From: UBA9647 sp049522195
GTDB lineage: Bacteria; Bacteroidota; Ignavibacteria; UBA10030
Assembly: GCA_049522195.1 (NCBI GenBank)
Contig: JBEKOB010000025.1
Span: 1-55,327 of the forward strand
DNA length: 55,327 nt
Direction of reading: 5' to 3'
The position numbers and the translations under genes are program-made. The notes beneath the pieces are model-generated. The model was not told the DNA's origin and made no database searches. It was given only the letters and a program-made list of their open reading frames with translations. Shown here piece by piece: positions 18,418 to 28,700 of the stretch. Every line of letters begins with the position of its first letter. Position 1 is the first letter of the stretch.

Positions 18418-20252
18418 TGGTTCCCCCCAGATCGTTGAACCGCTGGAATAAAAACCCTGCATCCCAACCCGCCAATTTCGAGCGGGAGCTTCCCGTTCTG
18501 AGGCGTGGTTACACTCCCCGTAAAATACTCCTTCACATCTCCCGATTTCCATCCGCTCATATCGACAGAGACCGAGCGGGCTTCGCGAGCGAAGTTGATG
18601 ACGACAAGGACTTCGTCGTCACCAAGACGGCGCATGAACGAATACACCTTCTCCCCTTCAGAGTTCTTCACAGAGAGATAATCACCTCTTCGAAGAGCCG
18701 AATGAGAGGAACGCATTCGTGTCAAGGTCTGGTAGAATGCCCGGAAATCGTAGTTCTTCGTCCAGTCAATATCGACTTTTTCGAAAAGGCTGAGCTTCTT
18801 GTCATTCCCGGCCTCTTCGCCGCTGTAAATAAGCGGTACTCCTGGGTACGTGAAGGCCAGCAGGGCTGTTACTTTCGCACCTTGCGGCGTGTACTTCAGT
18901 AAGGCAGGGGAATCCCACGCGTTCTTGTCGTGATTTGTATTGAACCTCATCCGAAGCGATCCCTTCGGGAACTGATACGACTCAGTGGCCAGGATATCGT
19001 CGAATACCTTCACAGGCGTGGAGCCATCGATAACTTTCGAGAGAACATCATAAACTGTCCATGAATAGGTCAAATCAAACGCCTCGACGTGATGTTCGGG
19101 AAGAGTTCCCTCTGACAGCATCATAACCGGCTTGATTTTGTCCAGCTCCATGCGCGCACGGTTCCAGAAATCTGTCGGCACCAGCTCGGCGACATCGCAT
19201 CGGAACCCGTCGATGCCGATATCACGAACCCAGTACTTCATCATTTCGATCATGTACTTCCGCAGCTCGTGCTGATCGTAGTTCAAGTCCGCCACATCGG
19301 TCCAGTCAGCGTTGGGCGAAATAATTGCTCCTTCGTCATTCTTGGTGAACCAATCCGGATGGTCCATGATGAGCCGGCTATCCCATGAAGTATGGTTTGC
19401 CACCAGGTCAATGATGATCTTCATTCCCTGGGCGTGTGTCGCTGCCACAAGCGACTTGAAATCGTCCAGCGTGCCGAATTCCGGATTGACCTTGTAATAG
19501 TCCTGAACTGAATATGGACTGCCGAGCTTTCCCTTCCTGTTCAATTCTCCCGTCGGATGAATCGGCATGAGCCAAAGGACGGTGACTCCGAGCTCTTTGA
19601 GCTCGGGGAGCCGGCGCTCAAGCCCCTTGAATGTTCCATCCTTCGAGAACGAACGAAGATAGACTTCGTATAGCACTGCGTCCTTCACCCAGTCTTCACT
19701 CGGCCGGGCCGACATCTCGGCGTACTTCGTCTTATACATCTCGAGAACGCGATCCCTGGGAACCACCTTGACGGGCTTGTAAATGCCGCCGGAACCTCCG
19801 TGGTCATCGACGCGCACGGTGAGTTCTTTAGTACCGGGGGTAATATCGGCAGGGAGCGGGACATAGAATGGCTCACTGTAGCCAGCGTGCGATCCAATCT
19901 TCACGCCATCCAGCCAGACATCGGCATCATCGTCAACACCAGCGAAAAAGAGAACCGGGTTCTTGAAACTCTCGTCAATCGAGATCGTTCTCATGTACCA
20001 ACCCGGGCCGTCGTACGTAGCCAGATTGTATCGGTCCCAATAGCCGGGCACCTCAATCGGCTGCCAATCCGATCGATTGATCCCCTTCTGAAACCATCCT
20101 TCTGAAACGCCCTTGTTGAGTGAATCCACCTTGAACCGCCACGTGCCGTTCAACGACATTGCGAAATCCTCCTTCCGTGAGCACCCAGCGACGAGAGTTA
20201 CGAGCAGCAGCGTCAGGAGCAGAGCCAGCTTCTTACAATGGTTGAGTTTCAT
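18414..20252 (-). CDS. Lipoprotein GH13 alpha-amylase with N-terminal GH2-like sugar-binding domain
   Basis: A 612-residue glycosidase anchored as a lipoprotein: the signal MKLNHCKKLALLLTLLLV ends in the lipobox LVAGC. Residues about 30-165 resemble the GH2 sugar-binding jelly roll (LNGTWRFK, PGYWDRY, VWLDGVKIGSH). The rest is a GH13 barrel with all four conserved regions: DLVANH, GFRCDVAEL (nucleophile Asp), MLSEG (acid/base Glu) and NTNHDKNAW. It would cleave alpha-glucans in the periplasm or at the surface. It lies 59 bp after the MalG-like gene and overlaps YjbQ by ATGA. A longer frame to 20477 lacks sense as protein and runs into malG. Exact specificity is uncertain. Confidence 0.92.
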   Translation of the reverse strand: MKLNHCKKLALLLTLLLVTLVAGCSRKEDFAMSLNGTWRFKVDSLNKGVSEGWFQKGINRSDWQPIEVPGYWDRYNLATYDGPGWYMRTISIDESFKNPVLFFAGVDDDADVWLDGVKIGSHAGYSEPFYVPLPADITPGTKELTVRVDDHGGSGGIYKPVKVVPRDRVLEMYKTKYAEMSARPSEDWVKDAVLYEVYLRSFSKDGTFKGLERRLPELKELGVTVLWLMPIHPTGELNRKGKLGSPYSVQDYYKVNPEFGTLDDFKSLVAATHAQGMKIIIDLVANHTSWDSRLIMDHPDWFTKNDEGAIISPNADWTDVADLNYDQHELRKYMIEMMKYWVRDIGIDGFRCDVAELVPTDFWNRARMELDKIKPVMMLSEGTLPEHHVEAFDLTYSWTVYDVLSKVIDGSTPVKVFDDILATESYQFPKGSLRMRFNTNHDKNAWDSPALLKYTPQGAKVTALLAFTYPGVPLIYSGEEAGNDKKLSLFEKVDIDWTKNYDFRAFYQTLTRMRSSHSALRRGDYLSVKNSEGEKVYSFMRRLGDDEVLVVINFAREARSVSVDMSGWKSGDVKEYFTGSVTTPQNGKLPLEIGGLGCRVFIPAVQRSGGNQ

Positions 20253-20311
20253 CTCGTCAGTTTTGTGATTGATGGAGAATGAAACGGGAGAGCGTTGATC
20301 GGTGATCCATA

Positions 20312-21157
20312 CTATCCCTTTACGCTTCCAAGCGTCAATCCCGAGACCAGCCATCGGCTCAACGCCAGGAAGAGAATTACAACAGGAATCATGACAATTA
20401 TTGACGCGGCGCCGTACAGCCCCCACTCCGTGCTCATGCTCGCTTCGAATGATTTCAGTCCGATCGGGAGCGTCCACAAGTCAGTGTCCTGAAGAATTTG
20501 CGCAGCGACGATGTATTCCGACCACGCGGACATAAACGAAAACAGCGCTGTAATAACGAGCGCGGGAGCCGCCAGGGGAAGGATAATACGGTAGAAAGCA
20601 GAGAAATGTGTGCACCCATCGATCCTGGCCGCCTCTTCCAGGCTCACCGGGATAGTATCGTAGTATCCCTTCATCGTCCAGATGCAGAACGGGAGAGCGG
20701 TGGCTGAATAGACGATGACAATCCCGAGATAGGAATTGATCAGGCCGAGCCTGATGAGCATGATGTACATCGGCAGAAGGAGCATGGTGCCCGGGAACAT
20801 CTGCGTGGTCAGCAAACTGAGAAGGCCAGCTCTCTTGCCGACAAACCGGAAACGCGAAAACCCGTAGCCGGCCATCGAAGCAAAGACAACACCCGAGAGG
20901 GTAACGGTGAGCGAGACGAACGCACTGTTGCCAAGCCAAACCAGAAAATCTCTCTCGGCAAAAAGCTTGACATAGTTTTGAAATGTCGCGTTCGCCGGGA
21001 GTAGCTCCAGCGATGTCGAGAGCAGTTGATTGCCCGGGCGAAGAGAAATGTTGAGCACCTGCCAGATCGGGAAAATGGAAATGAGAGCGAAGACCACCAG
21101 GATCAGGTGCGTCGCTGCCTGCTGCAGGAATCGGCTTCGTTTGGTCTGTGTGGCCAT
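20312..21157 (-). CDS. malG: Maltose/sugar ABC transporter permease, MalG-like
   Basis: A 281-residue inner-membrane permease with six hydrophobic segments. The EAA loop that docks on the ATPase reads EEAARIDGCTHFSAFYRIILPLA, with the conserved G and the following proline region (about residues 185-210). It pairs with the MalF-like permease, whose stop is 7 bp upstream of its ATG (AGGAAACCG precedes the start). The C-terminus (GLTLGSVKG) is a normal MalG end. The order MalE, MalF, MalG followed by amylase supports maltodextrin as substrate. No ATPase gene accompanies it, so a shared MsmX/MalK-type ATPase elsewhere is expected. Confidence 0.92.
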   Translation of the reverse strand: MATQTKRSRFLQQAATHLILVVFALISIFPIWQVLNISLRPGNQLLSTSLELLPANATFQNYVKLFAERDFLVWLGNSAFVSLTVTLSGVVFASMAGYGFSRFRFVGKRAGLLSLLTTQMFPGTMLLLPMYIMLIRLGLINSYLGIVIVYSATALPFCIWTMKGYYDTIPVSLEEAARIDGCTHFSAFYRIILPLAAPALVITALFSFMSAWSEYIVAAQILQDTDLWTLPIGLKSFEASMSTEWGLYGAASIIVMIPVVILFLALSRWLVSGLTLGSVKG

Positions 21158-21164
21158 CGGTTTC

Positions 21165-22058
21165 CTAGTACGCTGCCTCAGTTGCCTTTGATTGCCGCAT
21201 GAAAATCATACTGAAGACGAAGAGAATCAGGAAAATAACCAATGATAGTGCGGCGGCGTAACTGAAGCTGTAGAAATTGAACGCCGCCTTATAGACAAAT
21301 GAGACAAGGATGTGCGTTTTGTCGGACGGTTCTCCCCCATTGCTGACAAGCCAGACGATATTGAGGTTATTGAACGTCCAGACAATGCCGAGCGTAATCG
21401 CCGGTATCATCACCGGGCGTATCAAAGGAATCGTGATGTTCCGGAATTGTTTCCACCAGCTTGCCCCATCGATCTCTGCAGCTTCATACAATTCGTGGGG
21501 AATGCTTTGGAGCGCCCCGAGGGCGACCACCATCATGAACGGAAATCCTAACCAGACGTTTGTGATGATACAAGCAAGAAACGCTTCCGTCGGACTTCGG
21601 AGCCACTCAACAGCCGGCATACCAAGATACTTGGTAAGAATGAGATTGATGGAACCATACTCATAGTTGAACATCCCTCTCCAGGTCAGAGCGACAATGT
21701 ACTGCGGAATCGCCCAGGGGAGTATGAGGAGCGTTCTGTAGATTGCTTTTCCTTTTATCTTCTGGTTTAGAAGCAGTGCAAGGAAGACGCCGAGCGTGAC
21801 ATGGAATGTGACGTTTACGACCGTCCAAATGATGGTCCGGACGAATACCTCGTAAAAATCGGGCTGGGATGGTTCGGTGAAAATCTTGATGAACTGTCGG
21901 AGTCCAATGAACTGCCAGTCGCGCATTTTCGCGAGGTTCATGTTCCCGAACGCGAGCATCAGGTTATAGAAAAACGGATAGAACACCACCGCTGCAAGGA
22001 GCAGGAATGATGGGACCACCAGAAACGCGATGAAGGATTTTGTGCGATCGGTGTTCAT
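21165..22058 (-). CDS. malF: Maltose/sugar ABC transporter permease, MalF-like
   Basis: A 297-residue permease with six membrane segments starting SFIAFLVVPSFLLLAAVVF. The EAA loop ELYEAAEIDGASWWKQFRNI followed by TIPLIRPVMIPA is intact. The ATG at 22058 overlaps the stop of the substrate-binding protein gene by ATGA, so the longer open frame to 22172 is rejected. The protein is short compared with enterobacterial MalF because the large periplasmic loop is absent, as in most non-enteric sugar permeases. It forms the transport channel with the MalG-like protein. Confidence 0.92.
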   Translation of the reverse strand: MNTDRTKSFIAFLVVPSFLLLAAVVFYPFFYNLMLAFGNMNLAKMRDWQFIGLRQFIKIFTEPSQPDFYEVFVRTIIWTVVNVTFHVTLGVFLALLLNQKIKGKAIYRTLLILPWAIPQYIVALTWRGMFNYEYGSINLILTKYLGMPAVEWLRSPTEAFLACIITNVWLGFPFMMVVALGALQSIPHELYEAAEIDGASWWKQFRNITIPLIRPVMIPAITLGIVWTFNNLNIVWLVSNGGEPSDKTHILVSFVYKAAFNFYSFSYAAALSLVIFLILFVFSMIFMRQSKATEAAY

Positions 22059-23317
22059 TCGTTCATGTCCCGGATCTTCCGCAGGGCCTGGGCCTGCATA
22101 TCCTTTGCCGCCTGTTCTGGAGTTCTGGCACTTCCCATGACTGCCTGGTAGCTCGGCCGCATAGCATCCCACACTGCGCGCATTTCGGGAACCACCGGCA
22201 TCGACTTACCTCTCGCGATCTGAAGCAGCGAATTCTGAAGGTTTTCGTTCGCAAGTATATCAGGGTGATGGTAGAGCGCCTTCAAGGTGGGTGCAGTATT
22301 GAGCGATTTCACGGTCTCAAGCTGACACTGCTCAGACAGCAGATACTTCAAGAGATCGACAACCATCGGGAGTTTATCGCTTTTCAGATTTGCATTGATC
22401 GAATACCCCTTGGGAGAGGTCATCGGAGCGCACCAGAGCCCTGTGGCCGTGATTTTCGGCAGCGGCGCAATTCCGATATCGATCCCCTTTTGGGCATATC
22501 CTGCCCAGGACCAATCCCCGTTTATGAGCATCGCCGCCTTCCCATCTTTGAATAGGGCATCGGCGATCTCATAGTCGGCTTCATTTGGTACGATCTTCTC
22601 GACATCACGGAGGCGGCGGACGAAATTGAGCGCATCTACCATCGCCTTCGTATCGAGCGTCGGCGTCACTCCGTCGGGACCGAAAACCCACCCGCCAAAA
22701 CCGGTGTAAAAGGGGATGAAGAAAAACGGCTCAATGTAGTTCCATGTAATACCATAGACGTTAGGACGTCCAGCAACATATCCATACTTGGATTGAATAC
22801 TCTTGCAGAGTTCAATGAGTTGCACGTCGGTCTCAGGGGGCTTCTGGACGTACTTCTTGTTATAGACGAGTGCAAGATGATTCCCAATTTTGTCCGCGAT
22901 CTGATAGAGGTGGCCGTGGTACCATAGAAGAGAGGTCGAATCAAATCCCGCCAAGTAGTTTGCCGGAAAAATGTCTTCCAGAGGTCTGATACTCTTCGTT
23001 GCCTCATAGATGCCGACAGGGTCAGACGGACCATAAACCATGTCAGGCCCCTGTCCTGCCATTGCCCCAACCACGTACGCACTCCTGAGTGTCTCGGTCT
23101 CCTTGAACAACTCTTGAACCTTGATACCCGGATGACTCTCCATGTATCTCACCAACTGGCGATGAAGGACAACCTGCTCGTCCGGTCGCATCTGATGCCA
23201 GATGACGATATGGTTGGCATCAGCCTCACGACGCGAGCAGCCACCCAGAAACACGGAGCCGACGAGGAGAGCGAGCAGGGAGAAGATAAAATTTCTCTTG
23301 AAAAGACTTCTTAGCAA
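22055..23317 (-). CDS. malE: Sugar ABC transporter substrate-binding lipoprotein, MalE-like
   Basis: A 420-residue extracytoplasmic solute-binding protein (family 1). The signal FIFSLLALLVGSVFLGGCSRR contains the lipobox FLGGC. The mature start HIVIWHQMRPDEQ and later GQGPDMVYGPSD, GKAAMLINGDWSWAGY and GYSINANLKSDK are typical of maltose-type binding proteins. The best start is a TTG at 23317 after GGGGCA; no ATG is available. It follows GH57 by 37 bp and overlaps malF by ATGA. It delivers oligosaccharide, probably maltodextrin by context, to the permeases. Confidence 0.92.
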   Translation of the reverse strand: MLRSLFKRNFIFSLLALLVGSVFLGGCSRREADANHIVIWHQMRPDEQVVLHRQLVRYMESHPGIKVQELFKETETLRSAYVVGAMAGQGPDMVYGPSDPVGIYEATKSIRPLEDIFPANYLAGFDSTSLLWYHGHLYQIADKIGNHLALVYNKKYVQKPPETDVQLIELCKSIQSKYGYVAGRPNVYGITWNYIEPFFFIPFYTGFGGWVFGPDGVTPTLDTKAMVDALNFVRRLRDVEKIVPNEADYEIADALFKDGKAAMLINGDWSWAGYAQKGIDIGIAPLPKITATGLWCAPMTSPKGYSINANLKSDKLPMVVDLLKYLLSEQCQLETVKSLNTAPTLKALYHHPDILANENLQNSLLQIARGKSMPVVPEMRAVWDAMRPSYQAVMGSARTPEQAAKDMQAQALRKIRDMNE

Positions 23318-23354
23318 TGCCCCAATTCCCTTAAATTAAGCAGCTTACTAGGAT

Positions 23355-25748
23355 TTACTTGTTGCCAAATCTATCGATGACAATTTGGCGAGAGCCAGGC
23401 TCCTTCTGCACTATAAGCTTCCTGTTGGACGAGGGAAACTCCTCACCCGGGTTCCAGCTCCCCTCGGCACCGCTGCTCGTGTACTTGTACTCGATCTCGA
23501 CACCCACAGGAAGGGCGACTTCAAGACTCCACACTCCGTCATTTGCGATCTGGTCGCCATGTGTACCATCGTCATACATCCGGACCTTATTGGGAAGCCA
23601 ACTGCCGAGCATCTCGTGGCTCCCGGCGATGTAAACAGACTTTCGGACATACATATCCTTGCAATCAACCTGGAAAACCACCGTCACAAAGTCGGTACGG
23701 CTTTGCGCCATTGCCCCTTGAGTCACCATCGTGATGACAGTGGTATCCTGAATGATGGGATTGAAGATCCTTTTTGGCATCTTCACTTTCGCCAAACGAG
23801 CGAATTTATACACGTTTTCAAGGTACGTTATGAAGGCAACATCGAACGGTTTGTCGCCGCCGGGGGCCGTTTGATCCGTCCCATACCACCAGAACCAGTC
23901 CGAACCCTCTGCGGCGTACATAGACTCCCAAGCCTTAACCTCGTACCATGCCCGGGTTCCCTCTCGCGGCATTGGAGCATTCGGATCAGGCGGCATCACT
24001 CCAGAGTTGCCAAGATCTGTTCGTGCGGTAAGGAGGTACTTCCATGCCCTGTTTTCCTCATCCTCACCAATCCACGTATCGTAATTCGCGTTAATCCAGG
24101 ATCCCGGCCATAACCACTGAAGGTTTTCCATAGATTTGACTGGATGCGAAGGTATTCCCCGGCCAGGATTTCCGTCGATGTATTCTGTCACAGTCGTTGT
24201 GACGACGGTCCGGGCATCATAAAGCTCAGAAAGCTTCCTGTACAATGCGTTCTGGAATTCCTTCCCATCATTGTCAAGCCGATACCATTCCCAGGCATTT
24301 TCGCCGTCGAGGATAACGGTGAGCAACCGATCAGGTTCATCCTTCGACGGGACATACTTGAGGATGCTCTGAATGAAATCATCGGCGGCATCCTCCCCTT
24401 TCCAACTTTGGTATGTGAAACCGATTTTGTCCGATAGCTCGGTATCACGGAACACGATAGCCACCGGATCTCTAAGACCATCACCTGACAGCGTGTAGGG
24501 ATAGTACTTCGCGGTGTCCGTGCCTACCGACCGGTCGAGGATCTTCTCATCGGTCGCAATCCACTTGATACCGTGCTTCGCGAAAACCGCCGCAACGTCG
24601 TGTGCAACGGCTCCTTCAGCCGGCCACATGCCGGTTGGCGAAACCTTGAAGAGTTTCCTGAAGTACGCGACTGCCTTCGCAACCTGAGCATCAGCATCCT
24701 GTGGGAAATGGAAACGTTCAGGCATCGGGTCATTCGGCTGGCAGAGCTTTGCCAGATCGCTGTCGTAGATCAGCGGAAGGATTGGATGATAGAACGGCGT
24801 TGTGATGACCTCCACCTGACCTTTGTGTGTGGAGGACTTGTACATGAGCTTCTTGTGAGCGGGAATAATTGCTGCGAGGACCTTGTAGGTTTCGGCTACG
24901 ATCCGGTTGCAATCGTCCTCGGTGACCGTCCTTCGGACCCAGTAACTCCCATCAGTCGACTTTTCAACGAGATCCGTCAGATCGATGGTGCTTCCACTTG
25001 CGAGCCTAATCTTCTGTTCCAGGAAATCCGGATCAAAATTAGCCAGATAGAACCAGAACTTGATCTCACGCAACTCCTGTTCGGAGAGCCCCTTTGCGCC
25101 CGATTGCCTGAATTTATGGCGAAGGGCCCGATATTCAGGGAAGCGTCCAATGATCACCTCGCTCACGGAGAGGGCATTCCAGACATTCGTGAGTAGATAC
25201 TCAAGGTCGTGAGCATTGAACTCTGATGTTGGTTTCAATGCCAGGTCTATCCACGGGTCGGTCTTCCCTCCGAACGACGCAAAGTACTTCTTCGCGTCCA
25301 CGCGGTTTTTTCTCAGATTGACGGAAGGTTTCAGACGCTCGACGTAGTACTCTTCCAGCTGAACCATCAGCGAAGAGGTGAGATTCACCGTGAAGTGAAC
25401 GGCCGGATACCGCTGCACGAGAGAAACCATGTCATAGTAGTCCTTCGTCCCGTGCGTTCGAACCCACGGACCTTGCAGTTGGTCGCTCCCAGGGTCGAGA
25501 TAAAGCGGTTGATGCTGATGCCAGATAATATTGAGATAGAGCACCTTACCGGCGCTTACGGTCTCGCTTTGCATAATCCCTTGTGTGCTCTGTGTACGAT
25601 TCTGATCCGTACCTCCTGCCGCATTCATCGGACCTGCGGCAGAAACGATGCAGCCTAATATAAGCAGAGAGAACTTAAATAGGTATTGGTGAGCGACAAA
25701 TCTCGCGGGGGCTACACAACCGGCCACGAAAGAAAGTTGGTCTTTCAT
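23355..25748 (-). CDS. GH57 family glycoside hydrolase with C-terminal starch-binding (CBM20-like) domain
   Basis: A 797-residue enzyme of the GH57 family (alpha-amylase/amylopullulanase type). The first family motif HQHQPLY is near residue 75. The nucleophile region is WIATDEKIL (Glu) and the second catalytic region is ILDGENAWEWY (Asp). The last 110 residues (VFQVDCKDMYVRKSVYIAGS, GSWLPNKVRMYDDG, VEIEYKYTSSG, then WNPGEEFPSSNRKL) look like a CBM20 starch-binding domain. The ATG at 25748 overlaps the amylase stop upstream by ATGA. A long N-terminal hydrophobic stretch (YLFKFSLLILGCIVSAAG) suggests export. The start used is 35 codons inside the longest open frame. Product specificity cannot be decided from sequence. 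Confidence 0.9.
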   Translation of the reverse strand: MKDQLSFVAGCVAPARFVAHQYLFKFSLLILGCIVSAAGPMNAAGGTDQNRTQSTQGIMQSETVSAGKVLYLNIIWHQHQPLYLDPGSDQLQGPWVRTHGTKDYYDMVSLVQRYPAVHFTVNLTSSLMVQLEEYYVERLKPSVNLRKNRVDAKKYFASFGGKTDPWIDLALKPTSEFNAHDLEYLLTNVWNALSVSEVIIGRFPEYRALRHKFRQSGAKGLSEQELREIKFWFYLANFDPDFLEQKIRLASGSTIDLTDLVEKSTDGSYWVRRTVTEDDCNRIVAETYKVLAAIIPAHKKLMYKSSTHKGQVEVITTPFYHPILPLIYDSDLAKLCQPNDPMPERFHFPQDADAQVAKAVAYFRKLFKVSPTGMWPAEGAVAHDVAAVFAKHGIKWIATDEKILDRSVGTDTAKYYPYTLSGDGLRDPVAIVFRDTELSDKIGFTYQSWKGEDAADDFIQSILKYVPSKDEPDRLLTVILDGENAWEWYRLDNDGKEFQNALYRKLSELYDARTVVTTTVTEYIDGNPGRGIPSHPVKSMENLQWLWPGSWINANYDTWIGEDEENRAWKYLLTARTDLGNSGVMPPDPNAPMPREGTRAWYEVKAWESMYAAEGSDWFWWYGTDQTAPGGDKPFDVAFITYLENVYKFARLAKVKMPKRIFNPIIQDTTVITMVTQGAMAQSRTDFVTVVFQVDCKDMYVRKSVYIAGSHEMLGSWLPNKVRMYDDGTHGDQIANDGVWSLEVALPVGVEIEYKYTSSGAEGSWNPGEEFPSSNRKLIVQKEPGSRQIVIDRFGNK

Positions 25749-28700
25749 TTGAGAAGCATCATTCGTTTTACACTGACATTGTTCCCGGCTTCCAATCTCA
25801 GAAAATACACTCCCGAGGAACAACTCAAGCCCGATGCGGCTACTCCATTCCATTGGACAACGTGACGCCCTTGTTCCTGTTTTCCCTGCGCCAACGAGGC
25901 AACCTCTTCCCCCAGAATGTTGAATACCCTCAGCATCACATACGATTGTGAGGGAAGGTCATACGCTATCCTCGTCGTGGGATTAAACGGGTTTGGATAA
26001 TTCTGGTGCAGAATGAAGTTTGTTGGCAAGCTCGCGGCCAAATCCCTTTTTACCGAAACGAGAACAGGCAAATTCAGCCTTTTGACCGAGTCCGCCAGCA
26101 CACAGACAGAGCTTCCGTAGGCCTTTAGGGACAAGCGAATTGAAGCCGCACCTCCGGAGAATTTCACTGTGAACGATGAGTCGCTGTACAAATCGCTCAA
26201 GACATATGACTTGCCGTCCTGAAGCGTAGAATCGATGACCGAGGAAGAAAGGCTCAACGTGACATCTTGTGGAGTAGAGCTGAAATTCACGGCGACAATC
26301 CCAGCTACTCCATTCTGAGGCCTTGCATATGCATAGACAAGCCCATTGCCTGACGTGAGCCGGACAAACTTCTGTGTTGAAAATGCCGCAAACTGAGACC
26401 TGATATTGGTCAACCGCTGATAGTGTGGGAGGAGGATGTTCCTTCCAGCAGCTTTCCAATCGATTACCCCTCTCGTCCTCTGGTAAAAATCACTCACCGT
26501 CAAGCCATAGCCGACCTCCTGCCCCGAGTAAATCATCGGCATTCCCGGGACGGTGAAGATCGTAGTAGCAACCGGCATGGTTTTCTGGTACGTGCTGTCC
26601 TGGTATTGATAGATGATTCGTTCCTCGTCATGGTTTTCCATGAAGCGCATGAAAGATGCATTCGGGCCGGGGTAGAAATTATTGTTGAAGTATTTTGTGT
26701 GAAGGTTCTCAATGCTTCCCACGTCAAAGAAAAACGGTTTTATCGCTCCGCCGTAGAGGTTCCAATCATACCCGGCGTCCACTCCTCCGCTTCTGTCCCC
26801 GAATATCACTTCCGTTCCCGACCCCGTGCCATCGTCTTCTGCAAGAAGAAAGATGTCAGGTTTTAGCTTCTTCAGCGCTTTGCGAACAGGAGCCCCCATC
26901 TCAAGCTCATTCCCGGCTCCTCCACCGGCCCGGCGATGAGGTCCCCAGTAGACATCGAACCGGTACCCATCGATATCGCAATCCCGCACCCACCATTTGT
27001 ATACTTCAATCATATAGGCCCGTGCATCGACGTCAGACCAGTTGTAATTGAGAAGCTGGTCTGAGAACCCTGTGTAGTACACGAATCCATCCGATGTCAT
27101 GGTCTGGCCCAGGCCGTTTGTGTTATGCGGAATGATCGTGTGCTGATAGAAACTCCAATAAGGCGATCGCTCACGGTACTGTCGGGCCTCAAGGACAAAC
27201 GGATGCTGGTAGCTCGTATGATTTGGAGTGATGTCGACAATAATTTTCAATCCAAGCGCATGCGCCTGAGTGACAAAGTTTTTGAAATCGTCATTCGTTC
27301 CGTACTCCGGCGCGACCTTTAGAAAGTTCTTGATGTTATATCCAGGGCCCGTCCGATTATTGATGGGGGCGGCGTTCTCCATAATCGGCATTACCCAAAG
27401 AATATTGACGCCCAGGCTCTTGAGATACGGAAGCATCGGGATAGCTGCATTGATTGTCCCTTGGGAGGTAAAGGACTTAAAGAACATCTCATAGAGTCGT
27501 CCCTGTTTCACCCACTGCGGAACCGTTGCCAGCGAAGAGCCCTGGAATATCCCGCCGTCCAGAATCGTAAAGAAACTTCGCGTCGTATCTTTGTTGCCGT
27601 CCGGATCGGAGGCAATCAACGTGAAGTAGTATTCTCCCGGAACCGTTGGCTTGGGGACAGAGAACTGCTGGCTTTTCGACCCATCGACGCCGGCAATTTG
27701 CTGAGGGTTTCGGGAATCCTGCGACCACAGGAACGTGGCTACCTGTCCCGAATCCGGATCAATTCCCTGGGCGTTGAAGATAACACTTGGCCCCGCACCG
27801 ATAAAATAGATGTTCGCGTCAGGCGCGTGATTAACAAGGTACGTGAAGGAGATCGGGTCTGAGACCTGAAGCGTGTTGTTCGTATCCCGTGTCACGGCCT
27901 TGAACGTGTTCAGCCCTTCTCGCAGCTGTACTGTGTCAACGAAATTTCCCAGCGACGCAGTTACGCTGAGGGTGTCGACGTCATTTCTGACTATTCGGAT
28001 CGAATGAATAGCAGCATCCTGAACTACGCCATAGAGAATTCGTTGCGGATTACGCGTAATGAAGCCGCTCAGGTTTGTAATCTGCACATATCCGGCCTGC
28101 ACAGTTATCGATACGGTATCAGCTGAACTCCCGGCGCTCAGGATCACATTGTGAATGCCGTTCGGCAGCCGATCTGCCATCGGGAAGCTGAATTGGTTAG
28201 TTGTTGCGTTGTAATACCGCCCCAGGCCGGAGTAGAACCTGGCCCCTACCTTGAGCGTAATTGTGGAAGTATCAACGGCAGCGCCAACTTTCGGAAAGAG
28301 GTAGGCAGAGATAGTTGGAGTCGTACTGGCGACAGCGAAGGTCTTCTCGTTAGGTATAAGCTGATAAATCGTTGGATTTCTGATGTACAGATAGGAGTCA
28401 TTTTGATCGTTCGCATTCGTCATTGGATTCAAAGGATCGGACAGCCAGGTGGTCCCCCCTTCGTTGAACTTGTACTCGTAAGCTCCAGGTACGACGCCAC
28501 CTAAATATCCTATTTGCAGCCTCACTGTCTTCGTCCACACCCCGGTGAGAGGGTCCTGAGTCATTCGCGATGGCGCATTCTGGCTAATCACACCATTCGA
28601 ATTTGGTCCCCACTGGTTGAATTCACCTGGCAGAAAAACCACGCTCGGAGAAGTATTACTCGGCAAGTACCGAAATGTCACATCAACGCTATCCTGCGAG

